Shown here: positions 17,049 to 28,373 of the stretch, one piece after another
Layout of the letters: each line of letters starts with the position of its first letter
Position numbering within the stretch: the first letter of the stretch is position 1
Assembly (NCBI GenBank): GCA_009602725.1
Contig: WELB01000093.1
Location: 406,832 to 466,443 of the forward strand
Source of the DNA: Spirogloea muscicola
Lineage: Eukaryota; Streptophyta; Zygnematophyceae; Spirogloeales; Spirogloeaceae
DNA: 59,612 nucleotides
Direction of reading: 5' to 3'
Notes under the pieces: model-generated
Databases searched by the model: none
The model's input: only the letters and a program-made list of their open reading frames with translations
Told to the model about the DNA's origin: nothing
Translations under genes and position numbers: made by a program

Positions 17049-18747
17049 CTCACGAAAATGTACGTTGCCCACGTGGGCGCCCGCCGGCTTTCCGGCGCAG
17101 TCGTGTACCTCGATGCGGACACGATCGTGGTGAAGAGCATCGAGGACCTGTTCCTGTGCCGCGGCTTCTGCGCCAACGTCAAGCACTCCGAGCGCCTCAA
17201 TTCGGGCGTCATGGTCGTCGAGCCCGACGCCGGCGTCTTCGAGGACATGATCGCCAAGATCACCAGCCTCGAGTCGTACACCGGAGGTGCGTGCCGCCCA
17301 GTGGCCAACCATCCATTCCTCCTCCCTCCCCCCTCCTTCCTCCCTGTGCCGCCCTCTTCCTCCCTCCTCCCTCACTCCTTCCCCTCGCTCCCTGCCTCAG
17401 CTGCTGCTCGAAGACCCCAGCGCCTGCGCCCATCTTTGCTGCGCAGCAAGCCGCCTGACATCCCTCGTTCTCGTCACGCCAGGCGACCAGGGCTTCCTGA
17501 ACTCGTACTACCCCGACTTCCCAAACGCGCTGCTCTTTGACCCCAGCCTAACCGCCAAGCAGCGCGCCGCACGGAGCCCTGCCATGGAGCGCCTCTCTGT
17601 CTTCTACAACGCCGACGTCGGGCTCTTCATGCTCGCCAACAAGGTGTGGTCGACGCCCGCAGTCTGACGGCTGTGGTGCCCGATGACTCCTTGGCAGGCA
17701 GCAGGCCCTCCATATACGTGGCAGCCGCTGAGAAAGCTGACACCTTCTCCGCCCTTCTTCCGCTTGCCACCCTCGTCAATATTTGTAGTGGATGGTGGAC
17801 GAGGCTCTCATCCGCGTCGTGCACTTCACGTTGGGCCCACTGAAGCCGTGGGATTGGTGGACCTCCTGGCTCCTCACGCCCGTCCAGCAATGGCAGGTGC
17901 ACTACTTAAGCACGCACCGCCTTCTCGTTTTGCCGTATAGCTGCAATCATGAGCTTCTGATCTCGTGTCTGTGCGGGCATTGCCCCATGTCAGGAGTTTC
18001 GGTCGCGGCTGCCGGGGCACGGCCAGGGCACAGAACGTGGTCGCAACCCGAGGCAGCTGGCATATGTCCGTGCTCTGTTCCTCCTCCCGGTGGCTGTGGT
18101 CGCCTTCCTCCATCGCCGCATGGTCATGCAGGTGGAGCTCATGCCTCTTGGCGCGCTCAAGTGCTGCTGAGCTCGGCAATGTCATCTCCTTGACCTCCCA
18201 GCTGGCCGATGGCCTCGGCTACAGAGGCCCCTCTTGTTGACACCGAATGGCCGCGCTGACGCCGGTGGACTCATGTGGCACTGCTGACGCATCAGCCTGA
18301 TATGATGGTGCCGGCGCGGCGGCTGCAGGCGTATGCGGAGGCCATCCAGCTGCTGTGCAAGGGGTCGTATGTCGGCAACTTTGCGCGGCAGCTGTGGCAC
18401 AAGTACCGGCCAGCCGGTAGCCCTCTGTACTCGTCTGTGCAAGGAGGCGGGGCGGCGCCGTTGTCCTCCGCAAGCCCCATGGTCAGCTGCCCTTGCTGGA
18501 CCTGCAGCCTGCACTGCCCACAGTTGCCATAGCCGCAGGCCCTGCGCAAGGTGAGGGTCGAGCCTTGCTCCGTTCATCCTCTGTGCAGTACATGGGGGCC
18601 GCTGGGGTGGCCAGTTTCTCAGTAGCAGGGCGCACGGCGCCGGCGGTGATAGTGCCACTTGCGGTGGCGGCCTGCTTCGTCTACGCTCTCGGCGCATGGG
18701 CGACCGCCATGAGCCTCATCCCCCGCCAGGTGAAACGCGCTGCGTGA
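17049..18747 (+). CDS. GT8 glycosyltransferase, IPUT1/PGSIP6-like, N-terminally truncated
   Basis: Exons: 17049-17286, 17483-17643, 17789-17896, 17994-18131, 18296-18481, a 12-base microexon 18539-18550, 18589-18747. Starting at the ATG at 17058 gives 330 aa in frame. Recognised segments: the DxD metal-binding strand (VVYLDADTIVVKSIEDLF), HSERLNSGVMVVEP, GDQGFLNSYYPDFPNA, NADVGLFMLANK, and GPLKPWDWWTSWL, which is diagnostic of inositol phosphorylceramide glucuronosyltransferase. Two hydrophobic segments follow (17994-18131 and the last exon, ending SLIPRQVKRAA), as in the multi-membrane-span Golgi enzyme. The family would add glucuronic acid to inositol phosphorylceramide. The roughly 110 N-terminal residues that precede the DxD strand in plant IPUT1, including the nucleotide-binding YVTLLYGDEF segment, are absent. 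PRMT10 exon 1 lies only 115 bases upstream, antisense. This is a truncated gene, a pseudogene, or a gene with unrecognised 5' exons. The exons after 18131 are less certain. Confidence 0.75.
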
Positions 18748-18928
18748 GCTTCCAAGCTGGACACTTAGCAATCGTTGTCTCTATCCAAGTGTATATCCGT
18801 TGAACTCGCCGTGAAGTTAAGAGTAATGTGCCCATTTTGTGTCTAACCGATGGAGAATGTCTGGTAAGGCCAACGCCTATACGTACATTCTGTTGTACTT
18901 GTGAGATCAAGCTCTTCTTCCTGCCGCN
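18748..18928 (+). other. 3' flank of the IPUT1-like gene, ending at an N
   Basis: Non-coding bases after the stop. The single N at 18928 is followed directly by retroelement sequence, so this may be a contig join. Confidence 0.5.
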
Positions 18929-19405
18929 GGCTCTCGCTTAGTTTGCAGCGCTCGCAAGCATTGGCTCTTCATCAACGTGCAGGGCGCGCTCTAAGTCAGG
19001 CCTCCGGCTTTCGTGGCGGCGCACCAGCTCCCCAAGTTAGCTTGTCAGATTTGTTTGTGCTCACCCGTGGGTACTAATGTCATCTTAGGTACCTTAGATT
19101 AGGTCTCCGTATTATGTAGCATTGTTTAGTCTGCACTCGACTCTGCCTGAACAATGTATTGGCTTGAATTGGCCTCCCTTTCAATTCATGCGCCCCGCGC
19201 CCCTTCTCTCTCTTCCCTGCATCGAGCTACTCTGACCTGTTGTTGCTCACTCGCGGGTACTGAGCTTTCTTTGGCTTCCTCTGGCCCCCTCTGGCCCCCT
19301 TCTCGTTCTTTGTTCATTCTTTCTTGGGCTGGCTTGTCCAGCCCCTATCCTCAATGGGCGAGCCCTTTCTTCTTTCTTTCTACTGAGCTTCCCTAGTATG
19401 TTGTC
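18929..19405 (+). mobile_element. LINE-like fragments (two overlapping 3' ends)
   Basis: A truncated C-terminal frame runs from about 18930 to a stop at 19075-19077 (ends SDLFVLTRGY). A second element end (about 19205-19261, ends SDLLLLTRGY) is followed by the tail, with hairpin 'GGGCTGGCTTGTCCAGCCCC' and 'ATGGGCGAGCCC' near 19328-19370. Both run on the plus strand and are 5' truncated. The anonymous sequence between them (19100-19190) recurs near 36.75 kb in reverse. Confidence 0.6.
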
Positions 19406-19434
19406 GTGTTTGCTAGAGTAGTCCTTTTGGCCCT

Positions 19435-19640
19435 TCCAGGACCCTAGCATCTCTGATCTGCGGCTGCTCAGCAGGAATTACTGAGTCATTCGTAGCTACT
19501 TTATTTCTTCTTGTGCTTGTTTTTCTTAGCGCTTCACCTGGCTCCCTTCTCGTACTTTGTCCATTCTTTTTTGGGCTGGCTGTTCCAGCCCCTATCCTCT
19601 ATGGGCGAGCTCCTTTTTGGCGGAGCGCCTCGTTCCCCGC
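19435..19640 (+). mobile_element. LINE-like 3' end, second subfamily
   Basis: A short C-terminal remnant ends SDLRLLSRNY at about 19484. A subfamily-2 3' UTR follows ('GCTTGTTTTTCTTAGCGCTT'), with a hairpin tail around 19573-19592 and 'ATGGGCGAGC'. The same order (SDLRLLSRGY, UTR, hairpin) recurs at 22.9, 36.4 and 55.2 kb. Confidence 0.6.
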
Positions 19641-19915
19641 ATCGAGCTATTCTGACCTGCTGTTGCTCACTCGTGGGTATTGAGCTTCCCTAGTGTGTTG
19701 TTGTGTTTGGTAGTGTAGTCCTTCTTCGGCATCTCTTTTTCTGGCTTTGGACATTGTCCATTCTTTTTGGGCTGGCTTTGCCAGCCCCTCTTCTCTATGG
19801 GCGAGCCCTTTCTTTTTCGGCACCTCTTTCTTTGGCTTTGGACATTGTCCATTGTTTTTGGGCTGGCTTTGCCAGCCTCTCTTCTCTATGGGCGGGCACT
19901 TCTGTCTCAGAGCAA
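19625..19915 (+). mobile_element. LINE-like 3' end with two successive hairpin tails
   Basis: A C-terminal remnant ending at a stop near 19683 is followed by two tandem copies of the subfamily-1 tail ('TTTGGACATTGTCCATT' then the hairpin). The first hairpin, 19769-19787, is perfect. The second, at 19860-19878, has one change. Tandem tails suggest one element inserted into the tail of another. Confidence 0.6.
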
Positions 19916-20394
19916 CCGCTATTCCAAATCTGAAAGGGCTGCAAGTCGCAAGAAGCACGAGACTACTCTCCAGGACTTCTGCGAGTGGACGCTCAATAAG
20001 TCCAAGTTGCTAACTTCTAGTCAGCAAGTGCAGCAGGTCCAAAGGGGCTGGAAAGCAGCTAAGCGCATGGCTAGCTGACGAGACGGAAAATCTAATCATT
20101 AAGCTTCATACATAGCAACTTGCATAGCTGTGTGGTATACGGCCTTGGACCTCGTCCAGATCGTTCTGGCCACTTGAGTCGCTGTCCTTTATCGCTGTTC
20201 TGGCCCCTTGGAACTTCATTCATGAGTTTCTGAGCTGGCCAATCACAGCGATCTCCCTCTACTGGAAGATTCTTCCTTCTGGGCTTGGTTCCCACAGCCC
20301 TGGCCTGCCTCGGAAACAGCTTCCAATGTACGGCAATGGCTGTAAAGATGCCCCCTTCGTTTCCGGGAAAAGAATAGATGACCAAAGGTATGCA

Positions 20395-20465
20395 TCGGGT
20401 GGACGAAGATGTGAGCTCTTCCCACGTGTGAAAGCCAGCCCAGAAAGAACGAACAAGGTCTAAAT
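20395..20465 (-). mobile_element. LINE-like 3' tail, minus orientation
   Basis: The reverse complement reads 'TTCTTTCTGGGCTGGCTTTC' and matches the family tail without any coding part, so it is a very short 5'-truncated insertion. The stretch 20000-20390 between the neighbouring elements has no recognised content. Confidence 0.5.
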
Positions 20466-20930
20466 GGCCGAACGCCCCAAAGAAAGAAGTGGCTCGCCGA
20501 CGTCGTCACCACAGATGTGGAGGACCGATCAGGGGCTTTCTGCCTCGAGGACTGGCCATGCTGTGGCGAACGCCGCTCGCAGCAAAAGCAACGAAGTACG
20601 TAGACCACCCGGCAGGGGACGAGATCGTACCCCTGGCCGCGATGTGCATGGGGCTTTCAGGTTGCCATGGCTCGACCTGTTGGCCCGGGGCTTGCGCGAC
20701 GCGCCGTGTCCTGCAAGCGAGTTGAGCTGGCCGGCTTTCATGCCGCTGGCTCGCTAGCTCAGGGCTATCGTATGCCTCTCTCTCCATCTCCCTCCAGCGG
20801 TCCATGGACCACACCTTGCTCCTGCGTGTTGGCCGTGCCCTAGCTGCAGCCTCTGGCTTTCGTCAAGGGGATTGCTTTTCCGGCTGCTAGTCTTTCGGAT
20901 ATGCGGCTCCTCACTCGTGGTTACTAAGTA
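20466..20930 (+). mobile_element. LINE-like 3' fragment with broken ORF
   Basis: Three frames carry pieces of the family C-terminal protein (for example YVDHPAGDE at about 20600 and 'RALAAASGF'-type residues at about 20850). They end near 20925 with a LLTRGY-type terminus, so frameshifts have broken this copy. Confidence 0.5.
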
Positions 20931-21039
20931 ATTTCATCCTACCGGGCCAACAGCACACAGCTATGCAACTCTATACCCTCTTCGAAATTTGTTCAGTCGT
21001 TATTCTGGGCTGGCCAACGACAGCTACCGCCCTCTACTG

Positions 21040-21345
21040 GCCACGCCTTGCATCGGCGTGCTAGCAATGCTCTCGTTGACGGAAGCCTCTGGCTTCTGCT
21101 AAGGGGGAATGTTTTCCAGCAGCTAGTCTGTCAGATCTGAGGCTCTTCACTCGTAGCTACTGAGTGGTCCATCCTACACCCGATCTGACATAGCGCTTTA
21201 GGCCCCGTCATTTGGCCCCTTCGAACCTTTTTCAATCTTTTCGGGCTGGCTTTCAGTGTAGTCCTTTTTCGGCACCTCTTTCTTTGGCTTTGGACGTTGT
21301 CCATTCTTTTTGGGCTGGCTTTGCCAGCCCCTCTTCTCTATGGGC
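21040..21345 (+). mobile_element. LINE-like 3' ends and perfect hairpin tail
   Basis: A decayed C-terminal remnant (about 21040-21165, ending in an SDLRLFTRSY-like string) is followed by a subfamily-1 tail with a perfect hairpin at 21312-21330 and 'TATGGGCGAGC'. Confidence 0.5.
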
Positions 21346-21529
21346 GAGCACTCCCTGCTTTCACAGCCCTTAACCCCATTGCTTTTCTTCTATTGGGAGA
21401 GCCACTTCTTCCTCTACTGAAAGAGAGAGAAGGCGCGCGGTGCGCATGAAATTGAAAGGGAGGTCAATTCTAGCCTTACAAATGTCCTGTTAACTGGGTA
21501 ATGATCTTGCTAAGGAAGAAAGTGCGCGC

Positions 21530-22215
21530 CCGTAGAGATGGGAGGCTAGCAAAGCCAGCCCAGAAAAAATGGAGAAGAAGAAGTGGCACTCCCAATGGTC
21601 GCTATCCCGCCCGGCGGCGGTCCCCGCATCATCACTGATGTGGTGACAACGGACAGCTACGACTCCGGCAACCCCACCAGGTCGGCGTCGTTTGCAGGGC
21701 ATGCGGTCGGCCTGGCAGCCCGGGCAAAAGACAAAAAATATGCCGATCACCCGGTCGGTGATGAGTTCGCGGCCCTGGCGATATGATGTTCACGGGGCCT
21801 TCGGCAGCCGCTGGCTGGATCTCCTCCAGCGGCTTGCTCGTCAGGCTATTGATCGGCGGTCGGGTCCGCCCGGGGCGCTGCCCGGCTTCAACGCCGCCGG
21901 GTCGCTCGCCCAGGTCTTTCGCATGCGCTTGGCGGTATCGTTCCAGCGATCCCTTGCCCACGCTGTCCACACGCGCGCAGGACGCGCTCTGGCCGCCGCC
22001 TCCGGGTCTCGGCGGAGTGCCTCCTTCCCTGCCTCGAGCTACTCGGACCTGATGTTGCTCACTCGCGGGTACTGAGCTTCCCTAGTATGTTGTCGTGATT
22101 GGTAGGGTAGAGGAGTCCTTCCTCGGCATCTCATTCTTCGGCTTTGGACATTGTCCATTCTTTTTGGGCTGGCTTTGCCAGCCCCTCTTTCTCTATGGGC
22201 GAGCCTTCTTCTTCT
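21530..22215 (+). mobile_element. LINE-like element, best preserved C-terminal ORF plus tail
   Basis: The longest well-kept copy. Translation from about 21590 to the stop at 22073-22075 contains KYADHPVGDEFAALA, a one-base frameshift near 21785, then DVHGAFGSRWLDLLQRLA, LPGFNAAGSLAQVFRMRLAV and the end SYSDLMLLTRGY. The 3' UTR follows, with 'TTTGGACATTGTCCATTC' and a perfect hairpin at 22166-22184. A minus-oriented tail (21530-21590) sits immediately upstream. This copy defines the family best. Confidence 0.65.
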
Positions 22216-22569
22216 TCTTCCCAATGGGGGCAAGGGCTGCGAAAAGCCAGCCCAAAAAGAATTCACAAAGGTTCAGAGGGGCCTAAGAGCGGTGAGCAGC
22301 TACAAAGGGGCCTGAGGATGCAATGGTAAAACAGGGGGAGGATGGATCACTGGAGAAGGGTAAGGGGGACACTAATATCCCCGAGTGAGCACATGCATAT
22401 CTGACAAGCTATACCGAGGAGCCAAACCACCACCACGGAAGCCATTAGCCTGGGCTAATGCACGACCAGCACGCTGGTGTATTGCGAGAGCCTGGGAGCG
22501 CTGTAGACGCAATGATAGCCGCATTAACTGGAAAGAGTCTGTCTTCCTATCCTATGTGCATCCTCAGGC

Positions 22570-23115
22570 CCCTTTGTAGATTCACGCTACGGTGGTTCGT
22601 CATCCACCGGGAGGGGCTCGAAATCTCGCGCTCAAAATCAAACCCTTTCGCCGCTGCCGCCCAGGGCAAGTGCATCGGCCGGCCCCTTGCAGGTGCTCCG
22701 GCGCCGCCTGGGCCGCAGGTCGCGACAGCCCCGGCAGGCTGTCGGCACCCCGGGCAGGCGGGTCTTCAGGTGCCACCGCCACAGCCCGAGCCGCGTCCGC
22801 TGCTCCCCCCCTGGCCAGGAAGACCATCCCTCCGTCCCCCTCCATTCACCCTCGCAATGGAAGCGCGCTTAAGCTCTTACCGTCTGCTCTGGCCAGGGGA
22901 CATACTTCCAGGAGCATAGCCTCTCCGACCTGCGCCTGCTTAGCAGGGGTTACTGAGTGGTTAGTAGCTGCTTTGTTTTTTCTTGTGTGCTTGTCATTTC
23001 TGCTGCTTCGCCTTAGGGCTTCGCCTGGCTTCCCCCCCCCTCTTCTTGTACTCTGTTCATTCTGTTTTGGGCTGGCTGTTCCAGCCCATATTCTCAATGG
23101 GCGAGCCCTTCTTCT
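22570..23115 (+). mobile_element. LINE-like 3' end, subfamily 2, upstream of N1
   Basis: The coding remnant ends SLSDLRLLSRGY with a stop near 22953. The 3' UTR ('CTTGTGTGCTTGTCATTTCT') and a hairpin tail ('GGGCTGGCTGTTCCAGCCC' and 'ATGGGCGAGCCC') end at about 23110, only 280 bases before the start of N1. Bases 22220-22570 before it include a minus tail (about 22225-22285) and anonymous repeat DNA. Confidence 0.55.
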
Positions 23116-23392
23116 TACCGTCGGAGCGTGGCCGCTACAGTAAGCGCCTGGCTGGCTTTTACTACCGCTCTTTATTCATCGGCAGACGCATTCTCCTCCT
23201 CGTTCAGCCCCCCGGACCTCTACCCACAAGAGCAGCCCGGCCCGGCCCGCCTGTCCCGCCGAGGCCCCTACCTCCTCCCGCTGCGCAGCCCTCGGCGCGC
23301 CGCTGTACACAGCTCGGCCTGACGACAGTGGCCCTCTCGGCTCCTCTCGGCCTGCCCGCTGCGCTGCGGCTCGCTCAAGGCGGGGCCGCTTC

Positions 23393-26300
23393 ATGGCCGC
23401 GCTGCAGCGGCCCGCAGGACTGCTCGCCGCCGCACCGCTCCTCCTGCTGCACCTCTGCCTCGCCTCCGCCGCTGCCGAGCGTGAGCCTCCTTCGCCATCA
23501 CTAAATTCAGACACTACATTGTCTCCTGCTCCACCTCCTCCTCCCTCACCTGCACTTTTACCGCCCGCCGGAGGCCCCCTCAATGCGCGGCTCTTGCCAG
23601 CCTCCGGACATCCCTCCGGAGCCCAGCACCTCCAAGGCAGTGTGTACTTGCAGTGCAGACTCAGTCAGTGCAACTTGCAGTGATGTCTGAGCCCTCTTCT
23701 TCCACCACGAGGAAGTGACCAGACCCGAATTCGGCGGCTGCATCTGCTCGTCTGGCAGCTACGGAAGCCGCATTGCGGATCGCGTCGTACGTCCGGCTGC
23801 ACCGCCGGCCGTCCGTGAAGACCTTCCGGGTGCGTCAGCCGGCCTCCTCGCGAAGCCGAGCAAGTAGCCTCGCCACCGTTTGCAGAACCAGGTCAACGGT
23901 TTCCGGCGTGCTCTGCAGCCTGCTGATAGAAGGCTGCGCTGTTGACGGCAGACCAAGCGCGTCAATCACACCATTGATTGCGTCCGCATCGAGGACCAGC
24001 CATCGCTGCAGAGCCCCTTCCTCCAAGGGCACAAGATACAGGTGCCGCAGCACCCTCTGCCCCGTCGCCCGGCAGGATGGTCAATTTTGTCATCCCATCT
24101 GGTCAACCCATTAGCTAAATTGCAGCAGTTTGTCCTTATTGCAGTACCGAACCTCAGCGGCGCACCACTATCCGCGCCACGCTGGCAACGGCACCCTGCT
24201 CGGCCAGTCCTGGGGCCACTGCCCATCGGGCACGATTCCAATGCGGCGCTACTCAGGTGGATTCCTTCAACAAGGCGAAGCTGCAAAGGGTGCCCATCCT
24301 CCTGCATTGCCGCGACTGGTGCCACACGGAGTCGACGGGCTACTAGTCTCCTTGGCTCTGTGGACTTCGTTGCATATAATAGGCTTACAAAGGCTGCCGA
24401 AGCAACGTGGGAGGCCCCCAACTTCGATCACATCGTGACACCCGTTATGCGCAAATCGTCTCCTCCTGGTGCTTTGTGCAGAGGAGGAAATTGAGGCGTT
24501 TGGGACGCTGCCCAACTTCTTGAAAAAGCATCCGCACCTAAACAACGCTTCCAGTTGGTCTGTGCAGCCTGTACAAGGAGTACATGCTGCTAAAACAGAG
24601 TCGCCCAGGACAGCGCCAGACACGTACACACCCATCCACGAGGTCTGCTCAAAATCTCTGGGCGAGCAGCCCAATCTGTCATGCGGCCTCTCTCTGCATA
24701 AAGCCCTGCTTTTCCGAGTAGAGGTTCCGCAAGCCTTCATTGAGAACAGTGTCTGGGCCTGAAAGGTCGTCTTCACTTATCCTTCTCGACTTGGGGCACT
24801 GCTGCAATCTGGTGCCCTGCAGTATGCCATTGCCCAGTTTCCTCGCCAGGCATCCACTGTCATCAATGGCGCACAGGCCCTGTTCAATACATGGTCACCG
24901 TACACGGAAATTGGTGCTGAGTTCAGCCTTGCCCAACTATGGCTGGTGGCTGGCTCGTACACCACAAAGGACCTCAACACCATAGAGGCCGGGTGGCAGG
25001 TCAGTCACATTCCTGATTGCAGAAGAAGTTCCTTTGTCTCAGAGAAGTGGGGCAACAAAATGTTTCTGCTTGGCAGACTACTCATCGGTAGTTATGGGCA
25101 GGACTGCAATGAGGAGGTCGTGTATTGAAGTCATGCTAGAAGACAGTGGTGACGGAGATGCGGTAACGTGTTGAAAGCAAGGGGACAAGAGAAGCGAGGC
25201 GGTGAGCGAAATGATATGACAAGTAGCATGTCATATGGAGGAGAAGTAAAGTGCAAGACAAGAAGTATAGGCACAGGCAGCATATTCAGGTATCTGAGGG
25301 AGGGGGAGGTAGAGGGGGAAGGATAGGGAGGAAGGAGGAAAAGAGGGGGTTCAAAGGGAAATCAGGGGATGCAGAGATGATGAGGGGAAAGGGCGATGCA
25401 GGGAAAGGCAATTGGAGAGAGAGGGAGGAGGGGGACAGGAGGGGAGGAGTTTGCGCGCTTACTGACCTTCAATATATTACTGTGCACAGGTATACAAGGA
25501 CAAGTATGGTGACACTCAACCACGACTCTTCATTTACTGGACAGTAAGCGCCTGACACATGATCTCAAAGAAGGCTTGCCTTGTATGATTTCGCTCTCTT
25601 GTCTTGTCAAGTCTGTCATGTTTAGCAGCAAAGACAGAACTTTGTTGTCCTTTACAAACCTTTGTAACTTGGCGTGATCGTCTGCAGAGTGATGCCTATG
25701 GCAGTACGGGTTGCTACAATTTAGATTGTCCTGGATTCATCCAAACAAATAGCAAAGTGTACCTTGGAGGGGCCATAAGCCCCACTTCTATTGCCGGGGG
25801 AAGTCAATACGAATTCTCTATCGTCGTGAAGAAGGTGTGGCTCCAGAACTTGAACGAAGATCAGTGTTGGTTGCATAGAATTGTATGCTGCGCTTCTGGA
25901 AGGGCTTGATTTTGCTGCATAGATCAGATTAGAGGTAGTGGGTCCATCATCAAATAAGAAGTGAACCTGCCGAAGCTCAAGTAGGGGGCAAGATGCAATT
26001 ATCCCCATGTGCTGCCACGGTCTGACTGTATACAGTGCACATTCAGGACTGGAAGACAGGCAACTGGTGGCTGCAATGGCAAGGCCAGGATGTTGGCTAC
26101 TGGCCCAGCACCATTTTTAGCAGATTGGGCAGAGGAGCTATTGCCATGCAGTTTGGCGGAGAGATGGTCAACTCCAGGATCTTTGGGCGCCATTCCAGAA
26201 CAGTCCTTGGTAGTGGCAATGCCGCCAAAGCCGGTTGGAAGAAGGCTGCATACATCCGAAACATTGCTTTCTACAACAGCCGGAATGTCTGGAGAAGCAC

Positions 26301-26433
26301 TGCAGGCAACATAGCACCAATCGTGACCAATGCCCGGTGCTACAGCGTGCTCATTGACTTTGATCCCGCTCCACTTGGCTGGGGCTCCTTCATGTTCTAT
26401 GGCGGTCCTGGCTACAGCTCCTCTTGTCTATGA
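23393..26433 (+). CDS. Neprosin-family protein N1 (divergent, 9 exons)
   Basis: Exons: 23393-23480, 23759-23829, 23952-24041, 24145-24256, 24482-24642, 24823-24999, 25490-25543, 25688-25834, 26047-26433. They total 428 aa in frame. A signal peptide (hydrophobic LLAAAPLLLLHLCLASAAA) is followed by the activation domain (DUF4409: IDCVRIEDQPSLQ, GQSWGHCPSGTIPMRR, FGTLPNFLKKHP) and the neprosin domain (DUF239: NTWSPY, EFSLAQLWLVAGS, DLNTIEAGWQ, GCYNLDCPGFIQ, GNWWLQWQG, QFGGEMVNS, CYS, GGPGY). The glutamates in TIEAGWQ and FGGEMVN occupy the positions of the catalytic pair of Nepenthes neprosin (peptidase family G3), so a secreted prolyl-cleaving peptidase is possible. Compared with N2-N7 it has three extra introns, lacks the Gly/His linker and shares much less identity. 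It is an older family branch beside the young array. Confidence 0.88.
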
Positions 26434-28373
26434 GACACTTAACTTTAGCAATGCTACGCCTCTAGCTTTAGTTGCTCTGACTCTACCTTGCTTTGACATG
26501 GTCTGTACAACATCATTGCCAGGCATGCCAAATGACGTCTTTTTGTGTGCCGGCCACCGCTACTCTGGCTACTGGGTGTCCTCTAGAAAGATGCTGAGAG
26601 AGTAAGCAAGCACAGGTCAAGGACTTCAGCCTCTTTGATAAAAAGCGTGCCTGTCCATAGCTGTAGACAGCCTACAGAAACTTTTGACAGGACTGAGATG
26701 CAGGTCGGAGGACCTCATCCCAAGAGCCCCTCTTTTGACAATTCTCTTGAGCCCCTCCATGTTTTTGTCCAATTTGACAAGCGCCCTTTTAAAGAGCTCA
26801 TGCAGCAGTGGTTCGTCAATGAGGTCGGTCTTCTGACGCAGTGTTGTGCATGCTTACTTCTTCGTACTCATGACCCTCTCATTAGACTGTGCACTGGTAC
26901 TGGATCAGTGGATCGGACGAGTCAGCTGTAGGCCTACCATTGGCCATACTGCTGAAGACATTGCAATGCTACAACATGGTCGAAGCAAGGTAAGGGTTGT
27001 GGTATCTAGTGGTGTCGGAAAGACAGGTTGCTTAGACATGCTTGTAGCCAGCACTGACCTTCTAATATGTCCTAAGTGTTGTCCAACACTTAATGCTTGA
27101 TTTCTGGGCTCCAGCATTGATGTAGCCTGATGCAACTGGGTACCCTCTACCGCTGGTTTTGAAATTTAGGACCTAATTAAGGACTATGCGCCTCTGCGCA
27201 AACAATCTAGGTGTTATCAGGCGGGCACTTGTCACTTCGTCATCTAGTTATGAAGTATCTGATCTGCGCAAGACCATGGCACGACCTCCGTTTAAGCCTG
27301 CAGGTTGGCAAGAGGGTGGCTCCACGGCGAACGCCCCCAGACCAATGTGGTAGAAGCAGCTCTTTCAAGGGGGCAAGGGCTGGGAATAGCCAGCCCACAA
27401 AAGAATGAACAAGGTCCATAGGAGCCGGGGCAGCAGCTACTATGGTCAGCTGCAAGGCATACTTGGCGAAAGATAGGACTTCTTCACTTGTATCCGTAAT
27501 GGTGACTGGATCCTTCAGTGTCAGTGCAGATCGCATTCGCCTTGCCTTTGCTCGTTCAGTTCTCGTATTGCCTCCTTGCAGTGAGAAAGCCTTGCTTGGC
27601 CAACTTCACCGCACAAATAGAAGCTCAGCGCCTGGGAAGCTATGGACGACTTGCAAAGTGCTCCAAGGACAGACCCATCCTCCACAACATGCCCTACTCT
27701 ATCTCTGGCTGTTGACTTCGCGCTGGTCGAGGCACCCGCCAAGGCCACAACCCGAGTCTTCCATCAGAGGCCTGATTGCGCCGCCCTCACTGTCTGAGCT
27801 TCGGAAACACCCGTTCCACTTCAAGCGAGGCCTCTACAAGTGTATATATAGTCCAAGGCAGATTGGTTTCACGGCAAATTGGTCAAGTTGGACAACTCCG
27901 TGCTGTGTATGTGAATCAGGTTACATGATATCCTTAGAACTCGTCAAACTTCTTCTCACCTGTAGCAGTCTCTCTAGTAGCGACTTTTGACTTGTTCCTG
28001 TTCAACCAAAAACCTTGACGCCTGCAACACTCATTTCATATGACTTATTTATATGATATTGATGACATGCTAGTGCCAAGAATGACTAATATGTCCACAC
28101 TGTTCTGACAGCAATGTACACAGCAACAACCCAGCGTCTGCCTTGATGCTTTCGTTTTCATGCTCGGTCCTACGATAACCTCCTTGTCAATGTGTCAACT
28201 ATCAAAGCATTGGGGCCCCTCACATGGAGGGGCAAAGAATACAAAAATGGGAAGTCAGCTCGTATTAAGCACTGACAGTGCCTATCTATGTCATGGTAAA
28301 ATTGTGAGAAAGACCAGGAGACCGTTCGGATGCAACAGCAGCTTCGCATCCTACAAGCAGCAGTCTATGTTGC
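26434..28373. other. Intergenic DNA between N1 and N2
   Basis: No gene recognised. A minus-oriented LINE-like tail lies at about 27355-27415 ('GGGCTGGCTATTCCCAGCCC' on the minus strand). Bases about 28150-28370, the 3' flank of N2, are similar in inverted orientation to 48600-48830, the 3' flank of N5. A short minus frame at about 27470-27536 looks protein-like but is too short to name. Confidence 0.5.
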
